Below are positions 45,741 through 57,760 of a DNA stretch of 64,000 nt, piece by piece (the first letter of the stretch is position 1; every line of letters begins with the position of its first letter). A program made the translations under genes and the position numbers. Source of the DNA: Rhabdophis nuchalis (Eukaryota; Chordata; Lepidosauria; Squamata; Natricidae); the NCBI GenBank assembly GCA_039707465.1, contig CM077647.1, positions 114,702,610 to 114,766,609 of the forward strand, written 5' to 3'. The notes under the pieces are model-generated. The model saw only the letters and a program-made list of their open reading frames with translations, had not been told where the DNA came from and did not search any database.

Positions 45741-46768
45741 ATCGGTTCACGCTCTTGCTCTCTCACTTTGGTGGCGGCTGAGATGGTCACACTTCTTCCC
45801 CCCCCCCCTCCTCCCGTTCTCCACTTTTCCTTTTCCTATTGCAGTGCAGCATCCGGCATCTACTTTGATCGGTATGGTTTGGGAGATGGTCTCAGACCAC
45901 AGTGGCGGAGAAAGCAGAAGTCAATCCCATCCACCAGACCAGCTTGGGGGTGGTGGGGTTGGATGCTGAGCAGTGCTGAAAACATCTGAAAGTGTAGTGT
46001 TCAAGCCCTGGAAGATTGTTTGAAAGGCACAGAGTTGCCTTGTTACTGGGAGAAGCTGTGTGTTTCTTTTAAGAACATGCTTTCCACAATCTTCCAGAGC
46101 TTGATTACACAAAGGTAACCCACTCAGCAGTCAAAACTTCAACAGTCCACTTTCAGCTGTTTGCGATGTTGATGACCTGGCTGAGGGGCCCTCTGATAAG
46201 CTGGTGCAGGGCACATGGGACAGCTCCGCACCTCTCTGCCTTGTTTTGTCCTCTATCCCCCACCGCCTCGCTTAATGGCTGTAGCACTGGTGCATCGCTC
46301 AGTCTCCTGCTTTGTTGTGGCAAGGAAGGAGAAGAACCAAGCCGGCAATCCTGCATAGGGTTGGTGGAGTTGCTGCCGCAAGGCCAGGCTGTTGTCAGCA
46401 CACTGATGGCCTGGTTGCGGGGCCCTCTGGTAAACTACCCCCTGCGACCCCCTGCCTCACTTCATTCTTCACCCATCCACCACCTGGCTTCGTCCTGCAG
46501 CCCCCTGCCTTTCCTCCTGCTTTGTTGCAGCTGCCATAAAAAATAAAACCTACCCTGATGATAAGCCATGGTGCTTATTTTGGCAACCAGAAAAATATAA
46601 GAATGGGTCTTATTTTCAGGGAAACGATATTATGTGGATCTGTTATTGAAGTATTTTGCAAATTCAACTTGTATAAAATATGATTTATAATTTTGGCTAG
46701 CTATTGGAAGCAGTTACAGCATTGCCAAATGTATATCTCTTAGTTTTGATGAGTTTATGAGCCTATTC

Positions 46769-46945
46769 CAGTGATGGGTTCCAGATCCTGTTCCAACCGA
46801 TATGGTTTGGACGGGCCCAGCGTCGCCCACATGGATCACCTTGTGGCTGCCAGCGATGCTTCCATAAGCCTCCGCAATGCTCCAGCTGCTCAGCGCAGCG
46901 TCGCATAAGTGCTGTATGCGCCATGCGTGTATGCAGAAGCGCCAA
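46769..46945. mobile_element. hAT-like element, right end missing
   Basis: CAGTGATGGGTTCCAGATCC has the shape of the hAT-like left ends elsewhere in the window. No matching right end or duplication of the flank GCCTATTC is found. Confidence 0.4.
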
Positions 46946-47408
46946 AAGGAATGTGCTTAATGTAGCAAATTACGATAGTAATAAAAACATTTTCATTCAG
47001 CAGTGAAGGCAGCAGGCAGTGTTTTTTTCCAGGGCAATATTTTTATAGTTTTGTTGTAGCTTTCCTTTTCTGTCACCTCAACCAGCTTCATTTCAATCAT
47101 CAAGATATAAAGAAAACCTACCTGTAAAAATAGTTACTTGAATGGTCGTTTCTCCCCCCGCCCTCGCTTTCTGAGCCCAGATTTTTACAGGTTTTAAATT
47201 TAACCAGCCTTTCAGTTTTACATCTGGAAGATACCAGGTTCATCTTATTACCGTGTTTCCCCAAAAATAAGACAGGTCTTATATATTTTTTTAACACATG
47301 AATTATGCTCTTGGCCTTATTAGAGGGGGAAGGCTTATTAGTTTCTGGGGCAGGCGAGAAGCGAGGCGCACCTTTTAACTTTCCAGCTCCATCGCGTTAC
47401 TCACCCTG

Positions 47409-48380
47409 TGTCCAGGGAAGTCGCAGGTTAAAAAAAACCCCTTCTCATGAGTTCTATCAAACTTCTTGAACTCATGAGAAGGGTTTCTCTCTTTTTTTTA
47501 ACCAGCGGCTTCCCTGGACACAATGACGAGGACCAGTGTGGCGGACCTGGAAAGGTAAGAGGCGCACCTCGCATCCCAACCCCGCCAATCCCACCCCAAT
47601 TCTCTTCCTCGCTGTCCCTTTCTGAGGAGTGACAGATTGGTGGGGGGGAAGAGCGATGCGCCCCTCTTACCTGTCCAGTCCCGCAGAATTCCTCGCTATT
47701 ATGTCCAGGGAAGCCCATGGAAAAAAAAACCCTTCTTGTGAGTTTAACAAGTTTGATTGAACTTGCGAGAAGGTTTTCTTTTTCCAGGGGCTTCCCTGGA
47801 CACAATGACGAGGACCACAGTGGAGCTGGAAAGGTAAGAGGTGTGCCTCGCGTCCCAACCCCGCCAATCCCACCCCAATTCTCTTCCTCGCTGTCCCTTT
47901 CCGAGGAGTGACAGATTGGGGGGGAGAGCGAGGCGCCCCTCTTACCTGTCAAGTCCAGCAGCATTCCTTTCCATTGTGTCCAGGGAAGCCCATGGAAAAA
48001 AAAACCCCTTCTCGCGAGTTCAAGACATTTGATTGAACTCGCGAGAAGGGTTTTTTTTCCAGGGGCTTCCCTGGACACAATGGCGAGGACCGTTGCGGTA
48101 GCACTGGAAAGGTAAGGGGCACGCCTCACATCCCAACCCCAACAATCCCACCCCAATTCTCTTCCCCGCTGTCCCTTTACCGAGGAGTGACAGATTGATG
48201 GCGGGGGGGGGGGGAAGAGCGAGGCACCCCTCTTATCTGTCCAGTCCTGCTGCCTTCCTCGCTATTGTGTCCAGGGAAGCCCTTGGGAAAAAACCTCAAG
48301 TTCAACTTGCAAGGTTTATTTTACAAGGGGATTCACTGGACGAAAGGGCGAGGAATGCAGCGGGGCTAAACAGGTAAGAG
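47409..48380. repeat. Tandem array of palindromic units, about 279-base period
   Basis: The phrase CCCAACCCC(G/A)(C/A)CAATCCCACCCC recurs at 47575, 47854 and 48132. Each unit contains a long imperfect palindrome centred on CTTCTCGCGAGTT...AACTCGCGAGAAG-like arms flanked by TGTCCAGGGAAGCC and GGCTTCCCTGGACA. About three and a half units are present. The Pro/Arg-rich open frame on the minus strand (47428-48156) is a translation of the repeat, not a gene. Confidence 0.9.
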
Positions 48381-48506
48381 GCATGCTTCGCTTCTCCACC
48401 CCCACCTCTCATTCCTAGCTAAAGGGACGGTGGGGAAGAGAACCAGGCAGGCTGCCTTTACCATTGGGGCGAGGTGAGCGGTGTTTTTACTTGAGAGGGA
48501 ACCGGC

Positions 48507-48512
<6 letters not shown>

Positions 48513-48539
<27 letters not shown>
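48513..48539. repeat. GT microsatellite
   Basis: About 13 GT units. Two copies of AAATTACATGATGCAT follow at 48654 and 48671. Confidence 0.95.
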
Positions 48540-48540
<1 letters not shown>

Positions 48541-48689
48541 TTCCAAGAACTACACTCAATTTCGTGTGTAGAGTGTTTAGAGTCTGTCTAAAGATTAAAC
48601 TTGAACAATTATTTCCCATGATTTAGAAACTATGCTTCTGTTGGTGCTGTATGAAATTACATGATGCATAAATTACATGATGCATGATC

Positions 48690-49686
48690 CGTACGGATCT
48701 GGATGGGCAATAACAAACTCAAACTCAACCCGTCCAAGACCGAGTGGCTGTGGTTCCCGGCTTCCCGGTTTAGCCAGTTGACACCACCGCTGGCCATGGG
48801 GGGTGAAAATTTGGCCCCCGTGGATAGAGTGCGCAATTTAGGAGTCCTCCTGGATTCCCGGTTGTCCCTGGAGGATCAGGTGGCGGCCAAGGCCAGGGGG
48901 ACATTTTACCAGGTCTGCCTGGTCCGCCAATTGCTCCCCTTACTGGACCGGGAGGCCCTTCGCACAGTCACTCAAGCACTCGTGACTTCTCGTCTGGACT
49001 ACTGTAACGCTCTCTACATGGGGCTCCCCTTGAGATGCACTCGGAGGTTGCAGTTGGTCCAGAATGCAGCTGCGCGGGTGATCATGGGAATCTCAAGACA
49101 TTCCCACATAACACCACTCCTGCGCGAGCTGCACTGGCTACCTGTGACCTGCCGGGTGCGTTACAAGGTTTTGATGACCATATTCAAGGTGCTCCATGGC
49201 ACGGGGCCTAGCTACCTTCGAGACCGTCTACTACCCCATACATCCCTTCGACCGACTCGCTCCCAGGGAGAGGGCCTTCTCCGGGTGCCGTTGACCGGGC
49301 AATGCCGGTTGGCGGCTCCCAGGGGAAGGGCCTTCTCTGTGGTGGGCCGTACCCTCTGGAATGGCCTACCTCCCGATCTCCGTTCCATCACAGACCTCCG
49401 CTTGTTTCGCCGGCACTTAAAAACTTACTATTTTCACCTGGCTGGCCTAGCATGATCTACTCCACACCCATATTTTTTATAACAAATCAAAATTTTAATT
49501 TATGGGTTTTTAAATTTAAATTTATTTTAAGCAGGGTATTGATTTAATTTAGTTATTATTTAATAATATTTTGTATTTATGTATATTTATTTTATATCTC
49601 TGTTCGCCGCCACGAGTCCCTTTGTGGTGAGATGGGTGCGGGTTACAAATTTGAAAAATAAAATAATAAATAAATAAATAAATAAC
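48690..49686 (+). mobile_element. L2-clade LINE, 3' part
   Basis: The insertion holds the last third of ORF2, the 3' UTR with CGCCACGAGTCCCTTTGTGGTG, and a TAAA/AAAT tail. It is 5' truncated near 48690. Confidence 0.85.
48703..49455 (+). pseudogene. L2-clade ORF2 C-terminal part, open frame
   Basis: The frame is open for 250 codons to the natural stop: [76 protein letters not shown] and GPSYLRDRL. The RT catalytic motifs lie upstream and are missing, so the product would be inactive. The lack of stops suggests a recent insertion. Confidence 0.85.
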
Positions 49687-49689
49687 TTT

Positions 49690-51005
49690 GAATTTATCCG
49701 TGTTAAATTAGTTATTTTTAGCCAATTTCTTTAATCTATAAAGATAATTTTGAAACTAATTTCAATGATTTTAGCTATCCATATAATTTTGGAACCTCTG
49801 TAAAGCATTCCAATTTGATTATGAGTTACTAATAAGCATTAAATATATGCTTTGATTAGATATAAAAGGCATCTTTTAAATAAAAGATTTTTGTTCAGAG
49901 ATATGACAAAACTGAAAGAATCTTTTAGAAGCACTGATAAACATTTATAAGAATCCTTTTCAGGGAATCTGTTTTCCTCAGTTATTGATATAAGGAGCAA
50001 AGAGTTATTGAAAGTAAATATGGAGAGAAAAACGAGTGTCCATTTAAAAAAATTAACAGATTTCTGGGATTGTGCAAAAGTAAACAAGCTTATCCTTTTT
50101 CATATAAATATGGATTTAAATTTGTTTTAAATTTACATTTTATTTTAATAAGTTTTAGGGTTCTATCATTATTTTGTTAAATGCTTAAACACTAATTTTT
50201 AAAAGTGAGATATTTATTTATGTTTTACTTAATCCCAACCCCAATGAAGTGATTCATTTTATTAATGGTTGGTGATATTTCACAAATCAATTTATTGTTT
50301 TAGGAGATTGTGGCATTGCAACATTTGAAAACTCCTGACCTAGGCAATTTTCTGAGATGTCCTTATGGCTTTTGGTTTTCATCCCTACAAGAAAGGCAGC
50401 TTTGTTCTGCCAGAATGAATCGTAATGCTGTCACTCCAAGTTGATGAAGGTGGGAAATGCAGATGGGCTTTGATTGATTTTTGTTTAAGTTCAGGGATAT
50501 GAATAGAAGGATGAACAGCTCCCCATTAATTTTTATTGTAAACAGGAGGACGGGACACTAACTAATTTAAGGAGGAAGCCTTTTGCTTTTTGAAGCAAAA
50601 TAAAGGCTACGTTATAGTTATAAATAATTAACTTGCATGTGTGTTGGAAGGTGGCTTAATTCCTGAAAGAAATGACTTGTGAGGAATGATTGGGGAGGGG
50701 TGGGGATGGCAGAGGGAAACCATGTAATCTATAGGCCTTTGCCTTTCATGCTTGTGTGTGAGAGAAAAGACTAAATGTATTCAGTGGCAACATGTCAGCA
50801 GGAAAGCTGAAAGGAGATTGCTGAGATCATTCCCATCAAGAGAGCAGCAAACGTTTCCAGGTTGAAAAGGCTCTTAGAATTTCTATCCTGAAGAAGGGCC
50901 CAGACCCAAATAAAGGCAAGAAAAGGTTCTCTTGGTCTCCATAAAATCTCACAGAATATGGAAATGCATTCTTTTCCCATACAGGTATTTAAGAAAGGAT
51001 ACATT
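49690..51005. other. Unassigned AT-rich DNA
   Basis: No gene or clear repeat is recognised. Confidence 0.5.
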
Positions 51006-51034
51006 TATATACCGTATTTTCCAGATTATAAGAC

Positions 51035-51307
51035 TGTTGTAGTCCTCGACTTGCGACCGGTCCTAAAGTCCTCGACTTACGACTGGCCGCAAGTCCTCGA
51101 CTTAAGACTGACAGCCGGCAGCAACCCAGCTGCGCTCTGATTGGCGACTGGCTCCGGCAGGCTGACTATGTCTTCCTATAAATAGCTGTCAAGTGGGGAA
51201 AGGTGCTGAATTGTTTTCTGACTAGCTTTTATTGTTGTTTTACTAATAAAGAGTTGCTTAGCTTACCTCAGCCATCTCATGCCTCATCCTTAGCTCAAAA
51301 GCTAACA
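51035..51307 (+). repeat. 5' LTR of a Gypsy element
   Basis: The segment starts TGTTG and ends AACA. It has TATAAATA at 51177-51184 and AATAAA at 51245-51250, and is followed by TGGCGATGAAGG, a plausible tRNA primer-binding site. Three imperfect copies of AGTCCTCGACTT(G/A)(C/A)GAC lie at its start, as enhancer-like direct repeats. The 3' LTR is absent. Confidence 0.75.
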
Positions 51308-54245
51308 CTGGCGATGAAGGTGGGATGCTGACAGTCTCAGCCTAAGCAGCTTCAAGATCCTCATCTATCTACACCATTTTTTCCATCTGCGGAAAGAACA
51401 AAGATTTGCCTCAGTTCCACTCACTATGGCTTCCTTGCCGCCTTTTGCGCCTTTCAACTCCGTGACCGAGACGGGGTGCATTTTTGGACTGTTTTGAGTG
51501 CTTTCTCAGGGTTACAACAACCACCAATTACCATCAGACTGAAAATGCAGCTTCTTTTTAAGCTCCTGTGCACCCAAATGTTTACCATGGCCAGAACGCT
51601 CGCATCACCCACGGCCGTTTATGAGCTAACCTGGGAACCACTCATCGCGAAGCTAAAAAATCACTACTCCCCAACGCCGTCCAGGATCACCCATTGCTAT
51701 GCTTTCCAGCAGTGTGTGCAGAATCAATCAATTCCCACAATTACTGCGAATGGTGGCCTTCCAATGTGAATTCGTTGACCTAGATGATTCGCTAGTGGAG
51801 CAGTTCATCTGCGGGGTTCGCGATCTCTGCCTGAAATGGAGGCTGCGCGCCTGGGCGGACATTATGCTCCAACAAGCGATGGAAGAGGCCACAGCCGCCT
51901 AGCTTTCTGAACAGTCTACGGTCGAGACGCATTGTTTTCAGCATCTGATCGCTCCTGCACAGAGGGCATGCCTGATTGATGAGTTGGTCCCCCTGGACGA
52001 CCTCAACGAGGACCAGGTGGACCGACTCAGGGCTATGCCTAGATGACCGCCTCCTTAGCAACTCCCTATCTGGGCTGTGGCAGAAACCATGCCTGAGCTG
52101 CCTGCCCATTTAAAGCCGCTATCTGCCACAGATGCAATAAGAAAGGCCACCTCACACAAGTCTGCCACATTGTTTTCCTGCCAGCGCCTCAAGCTGATTA
52201 CCAACCGTCACCTCAGCCACCCATCCAGCAAGCACCGCCACGCCAACAACACCGGCCACCTCCACGGAGAGATGACTGCTACACTGTCAGCAAGAATATT
52301 CCTGACATCCCTGCAGTGTCAGTCAGCAATTCATTGGCTGACTCAAAAAATAAAACCTGATTCCTTGCTCCTTGAGGGCACGCCGTGCACCTTAGAGGTG
52401 GACTCGGGTTCCTCCCGCATTTTCATCTTCTGGTCCGAGCTCTCCAAGCTGATTCTATCGCTCTCCCAAAACCACCTGATGCCCCCTGATACCTCTTTGA
52501 AGGACTACCAGGAGACCATGATCTGTGGGTTGACTATGGGGAGTTTCATGGCAAGCTCCCCATTGTAGTAGTCGGAAAGCCCTTGCCCGCCTTGCTGGGG
52601 CTTGATTGGTTCCCTGCTTTGGGATTGTCTGTGTTAGGGGTACACCAGACCTCTGTCAACCAGCCTACCATAGAGGACATCATTTTGCACTATACTGACA
52701 TCTTCGACGGTGAGTTGGGGGAATATAAGAGCTCCCCCATTTCCTTTAATCTAGACCCCCAGGTTGCCTCTTGCAGGCTTAAGGCTCACAGGGTGCCTTT
52801 TGCCTTGGGGTCGAAGGTTGATGCTGAGCTTGACAAACTGTTGGCGCAGGGAGTCCTGGAACCTGTCGACCACTCCAAATGGGGGACCCCCATTGTGGTA
52901 CCTGTGAAGGCCGACATGTCCATTCAGGATCTGTGCCGACTATGAGTCAACCATCAACCTCGGACTCCAGGAAAATCCCTATCCAGTCCCTGTAGTGCAC
53001 CACCTGCTCCATTCCTTGGGACAGGGCTGCATTTTTGCCAAAGTGGATATGGCACAGGCTATCAGCAGCTCCCGGTGGATGATAAGGCTGCTGCTGTCCA
53101 GACCATTGTCACCCACTAAGAGGTTTTCCGCTGCCGCAGGCTTCAATTTGGTGTTTCCGTGGCCCTGGGGATCTTCCAGAGCCTCATGGAGCGATTGCTC
53201 CATGAACTCCCTGGCGTTGCTCCATACTTCGATGATGTCCTGATCACTGCCCACAGCCGCTCAGGGCTCATCAAAGTACTTTGGAAGGTCCTCGACCATT
53301 TCAGGGGCGCGGGCTTGAAATGGAAGTGCAGCAAATGCTCATTAGCTGTGCCATGGGTGGAGTTCCTGGGCTTCTTGATAGATGCCCAGGGTATCCGTCC
53401 CACCCCTTCTAAGGTAGCTGCCATTAGGAGCAGAGCATTCCTTGGCTTCTAACTTTTTACGCGTCATTAGACAAGCTGCTGCATTGGTTGCTTGACCGAT
53501 CCGTGGCCTGGCTCTAGGGCAACCACGAAGTGCATGCGTTCGCGGCTGTCAAAGCCATGCTTACGTCAGTGGCTGTCTTAGTCCAATACAGTGACACGCT
53601 GCCACTGACGCTAGCATGTGATGGCTCCTCTTTCGGTCTGGGGGTGGTCTTGAGCCATGTCCTGCCCAATGGCTCAGAGGCCCACATAGCTTTTTATCAA
53701 CTTGTCCTCGGCTGAGAGAAACTACAGCCAGATCGACAAGGAGGCTCTGGCTGTTGTGTCCGGGATTTAAAAGTTTCACAACTAAACTAAAACTAAACTG
53801 TATGCATTTTACACTTTTCACTGAGCACAAGCCACTCCTTGGGCTTCTGGCTGGTGACCATCCTACCCCAGCCATTCTCTCTCCCAGAATGACTCGGTGG
53901 ACGGAGTTCCTAGCAGCGTATTCTTATACGTTGCAGTACCGTCCAGGCAAGCAGCTAGGGCATGCAGATGCTCTCAGCCGCTGCCCCCTTCCTACAACAG
54001 ACTCTGCACCTGTCCCTTCCTCATCTGTCCTCTTCATAGCCACCCTAGGCCTGCCACTCACTTCTTTGAATATAGTGGCCCATTCAGGGGCTGACCCTGT
54101 CCTGTCCCAGGTCTGCACATGGGTACAGAGGGGGTGGCCATTAGGGAAGATCCCTGAGGATTTTCGACTCTTCAAAACCCACCATTTGGAGCTCTCGCTC
54201 CACAGCGGGTGCTTGCTTTGGGGTGACCGGGTCATCATTCTTCCC
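51308..54245 (+). pseudogene. Gypsy (Ty3-like) gag-pol remnant, truncated before integrase
   Basis: The gag region (about 51480-51900) is broken by frameshifts. A complete zinc knuckle, C-X2-C-X4-H-X4-C (CHRCNKKGHLTQVC), is readable at 52124-52165. The protease has a DSG motif near 52401. The RT shows GVLEPVDHSKWGTPIVVP near 52850 and FDDVLIT near 53230. The RNase H has CDGSSFGLGVVL near 53615 and RPGKQLGHADALSR near 53945. Stops and frame changes occur near 52945, 53120, 53450, 53715 and 53770. No integrase or 3' LTR follows; the sequence stops at about 54245. Confidence 0.85.
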
Positions 54246-54541
54246 TAAGGAGGGTAAAAATTAGCACAAAATGGGGTGTGCAGAGAGTTTGAAAGGCCTG
54301 CAGAGTACTCCTGGGGATTTGGGAGGGCAAAAACACCCCTCTTTTTGTGAAAAATGAGCTTCTTTTCACTCTTTTTGCCCTCCCCAGCCCCCAGGAACAC
54401 TCTACAGACCTCGCAAACCCTCCGCGTGTCCATTTTTGCAACAAAAAAAGGAGGGGGGATGCATGGGAGGCCAAAAATGGTGCATTCAGTGTATAACATG
54501 CACCCAGATTTTCACCCTTTTTGGGGAGGAAAAGGTGCGTC

Positions 54542-56496
54542 TTCAACAGAGGCTGCGGGAAGCCCCTCTGCAGGGCAGAGCTGAGGAATTTGGAGAATAT
54601 CTGCAGGATAAAATCGCTCAGATCCGGGACGAGATGGTCTCCATGGAAAGTAGTCTAGGGGGAATTCCGGAGACAGGTCTTGAGACTCCTTTTTGGGAGG
54701 AGTTTGACTCTGTTACTTCCAACGATATGGACAGGTTACGTAGGCGACTGAGAGCCACCACATGTTTATTGGACCCGTGTCCCTGCTGGCTTGTACTGGC
54801 ATCCTGGGAGGTCTCACAAGACTGGCTCCAGGAAGTAGTAAATGCTTCTTTGAGTGAGGGGTTCTTGCCCGCTGTCTTGAAAGAGGCGGTGGTGAGGCCC
54901 CTCCTCAAGAAGCCTTCCCTGGACTCAGGATTATTAGTCAATTATCGTCCTGTCTCCAACCTTCGCTTTCTGGCGAAGGTTGTAGAGAGTGTGGTGGCAC
55001 AACAGTTTCCCCGTCACCTGGAGAAAATTGACTATCTAGACCCATGCCAGTCCGGCTTCCGGCCCGGTCACAGCACTGAGATGGCATTGGTCGCGTTGGT
55101 AGATGATCTCTGGAGGGCCAAAGATGGGGGTTGTTCCTCCATCCTGGTCCTATTAGACCTCTCGGCGGCTTTCGATACCATCGACCATAGTATCCTGTTG
55201 CATCGACTGGAGGGGTTGGGGGTGAGGGGCACCGTTTTACGGTGGTTCTCCTCCTACCTCTCCGATCGATCGCAATTTGTGTTGGCAGGGGGGCAGAGGT
55301 CGACCTCGAGACCCCTCACATGCGGGGTTCCTCGGGTCGGTCCTCTCACCACTCCTGTTCAACATATATATGAAACCGCTGAGTGAGATCATCCGTGGCT
55401 TTGGGGTGGAGTACCATCTGTACGCTGATGATACTCAGTTGTACATATCTACCCCAAACCACCCCAACAATGCCGTTGAAGTGATGTCCCGATGTTTGGA
55501 AGCTGTGCGGAGCTGGATGGGAAGGAACAGACTCAGACTCAACCCATCCAAGACCGAGTGTTTGTGGTTTCCGGCGCCCCGATACAACCAGTTGATCCCA
55601 TCACTGGCCATAGGGGGTGAACTTCTAGCCCCCGTGGATCGGGCACGCAACTTAGGCGTCCTCCTAGATACTCTGCTGTCTATGGAAGATCATGTGACGG
55701 CCGTGGCCAAGGGGGCATTCTGCCAGGTTCGCCTGGTACGCCAGTTGCGGCCCCTATTGGACCGGGATGCCCTTCGCACAGTCACTCATGCGCTCGTGAC
55801 TTCCCGACTAGACTACTGTAACGCTCTCTACATGGGGCTCCCCTTGAGGTGCACCCGACGACTACAGCTAGTCCAGAATACGGCCGCGTGGGTAATTGTG
55901 GGTACCTCCAGGTACTCCCACGTAACACCGCTCCTGCGCGAGCTGCACTGGCTACCTGTGGCCTTTTGGGTGCGCTTCAAGGTGTTGATTACCATCTTTA
56001 AAGCGCTCCATGGCACGGGTCCTAGCTATCTGCGTGATCGTATCCTACCCCACACATCCCTTCGACCGATTCGTTCACACAGAGAGGGACTTCTCCAGGT
56101 GCCGTCCTCCTGGCAATGCCAACAGGCGGCTCCCAGGGGAAGGTCCTTCTCTGTGGCGGGCCCAACCCTCTGGAATGACCTACCCACCGAGCTTAGATCT
56201 ACTACGGACCTCCGCTCCTTCCATCAACAATTAAAGACCCATCTTTTCCAGCAGGCCGGCCTGGCCTAACCTAATCTACCATACCAGCCTAGTTGTAAAT
56301 ATTACCTAATCGGGTTTTTACGTTATAAATTTAAACGAGATATTTTAACACAGGGTAAAACATTTAATTTAGTTTTATTATTTATAATTGTTATATATGT
56401 ATATGCTCTTAAATTCTTGTACACCGCCCCGAGTCTCTTTCGAGAGAGGGGGCGGTCAATAAATCCAAATAAATAAATAAATAAATAAATAAATAA
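54542..56496 (+). mobile_element. L2-clade LINE inserted in the right TIR of an older element
   Basis: The insertion starts inside ORF2, just before the RT, and runs through the RT, C-terminal region, 3' UTR (ACCGCCCCGAGTCTCTTTCG) and an AAAT tail. The flanking halves (GGTGCGTCTT and ATACTCTGAAA) belong to one TIR. Confidence 0.85.
54545..56269 (+). pseudogene. L2-clade reverse transcriptase, one frame break
   Basis: Motifs in order are NYRPVSNLRFLAKVVE, LLDLSAAFDTIDHSIL, then YADDTQLYI near 55425 with both catalytic Asp residues kept, [17 protein letters not shown] and LHWLPV. The frame changes near 55335, within the GVPQG motif region, which reads out of frame. Apart from this and the missing endonuclease the copy is open, so it is younger than the 10-12.6 kb copy. 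Confidence 0.87.
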
Positions 56497-56716
56497 ATAC
56501 TCTGAAAAATATGGTAGTTTAGGACAGTGGTGGGCAAACTTATTAGTCAAGAGAGCCAAATATCAACAGTACCACGATTTAAATTTCTTTTGAGAGCCAA
56601 AAGGTGTGGCCTGTTTTGTGGGAGTGGCTCAGTGGTCATGTGACCGGGTGGGCGTGGCCAACTTGGAAAATGTGGTGAAACTCACTTAACGACGGTCCTG
56701 CTTAGCAACCAAAATT

Positions 56717-56719
56717 CAT

Positions 56720-56775
<56 letters not shown>

Positions 56776-56776
56776 T
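56717..56776. repeat. TTTC microsatellite
   Basis: About 15 TTTC units sit at the same place within the element as the much longer array at 34.06 kb. Confidence 0.95.
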
Positions 56777-57573
56777 GTTTCCTTCCTTCCTTCTTTCTCT
56801 CTCTCTCTCTCTCTCCCAATTTCTTTTTCTTTCTATTTTTCTTTCTCTTTTTGTCTCTCTCTGTCTATCTCTCTCTTTATCTGTCTCTCTCTCCTCCCTC
56901 CACCCATCTGTCATTCTGTGTGTGTGTGTGTGTGTGATTCCCTCTCTCCCTCCCTCTCTTTCTGTGTCTCTCTCTGTTTGTCTCTTCCTCCCTCCCCCTC
57001 TGTCTCTCTCTGTATGTCAGTCTCTCCCTCCCTCTCTCCCTCCCTTCCCCCCCCCCCCGAAGCAGTGGAAAGCCCGGCACGCCGGCCGGGGAGGCCACGG
57101 CTGCCTTCTCCCTCAGCGAGCGGGCGGGGGGAGCACCCGAGGCCGCGGCCATCCAAGCACCGCAGAGGCTGTCAGGGCGCCGCACGCACACCTCCGTCCC
57201 AGCCGCACGCGGCGGCCGGCCCCGGAAAGCACGGCTCGGCGGCCTCTGCAGGCGGCTGTTGCTGCTGCTGCCCCCGAGCCCTGCAACATACAGGTCCCGC
57301 AGTCCGAGCGTATCGGGCAGGACAGCCAGCCATGTTTCTACCAGGTCCCTCTTTGGCCCCTCGGGTGCGGCTCTTCCTCTCTCCCTCCCCCCCCCCCGCC
57401 CGGAGGCAGCGGAGAGCCCGGCATGTCGGCTGCTAGGGCTTCGGCTGCTGGGGCTCCGGCTGCCTTCCCCTGTAGCGGGCGGGCGGAGCGCCCGGGGCTG
57501 CGGCTGTGCCGGAGCCGTCCGGGGTGCTGCGCGCCCGCCTCCCTGGGCGCGCAGTGCCCGGACACCTCCGGCA

Positions 57574-57760
57574 AAGCCTCCCAGGCTCACCTGCGCTGGG
57601 ACGACTCCCTGGGTCTCCCCCCAGGGAAGCGGGCGCGCGACGCCCGGAAGCCTCCAGCGAAGCCTCCCAGGCTCACCTGCGCTGGGATGACTCCCTGGGT
57701 CTCTCCCCAGGGAGGCGGGCGCATGACGCCCGGACGGCTCCGGCGAAGCCACAGCCCCGG
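57574..57760. repeat. 86-base GC-rich tandem repeat, two copies
   Basis: AAGCCTCCCAGGCTCACCTG recurs at 57574 and 57660, a period of 86. It lies inside the hAT-like element. Long open frames here are repeat translations. Confidence 0.85.

Larger units (their letters stand above)
38631..46628. mobile_element. Long fold-back TIR element interrupted by a DIRS insertion
   Basis: The left end ACCGTGTTTTCCTGAAAATA and the right end TCTTATTTTCAGGGAAACG are inverted repeats. Arm homology continues inward: the left CGCAACAAGGCAGGAGG pairs with the right CCTCCTGCTTTGTTGCAG, and the left CACATGTAGGACAACAAAAG pairs with the right CTTTTGTTGCTCTGCATGTGG. The left arm is about 950 bases and the right arm about 1190. 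The DIRS at 39579-45437 sits between them. No transposase is seen. The superfamily is not established. Confidence 0.65.
47251..48690. mobile_element. ACCGTGTTTCCCC-type TIR element, left end with palindrome array
   Basis: The left end ACCGTGTTTCCCCAAAAATA matches those at 38631 and 63538. The matching right end is not found before the L2 at 48.7 kb. The interior holds the tandem palindromes described separately and a GT run. Confidence 0.55.
51010..56516. mobile_element. ACCGTATTTTTC-type TIR element, split by a Gypsy and an L2 insertion
   Basis: The left end TACCGTATTTTCCAGATTATAAGAC (51010-51034) and the right end (ATACTCTGAAAAATATGGTA, ending 56516) are inverted repeats. The body remains at about 54247-54541, ending GGAAAAGGTGCGTCTT, which would continue into the right end if the L2 were removed. 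It includes a fold-back (TTTGGGAGGGCAAAAA against TTTTTGCCCTCCCCAG, about 54320-54395). Another left end of this family is at 63313. Confidence 0.65.

Noticed and set aside
47428..48156. 242-codon open frame on the minus strand
   Set aside because: It follows the 279-base tandem palindromes; the repeated peptides reflect the repeat, and no family is recognised.
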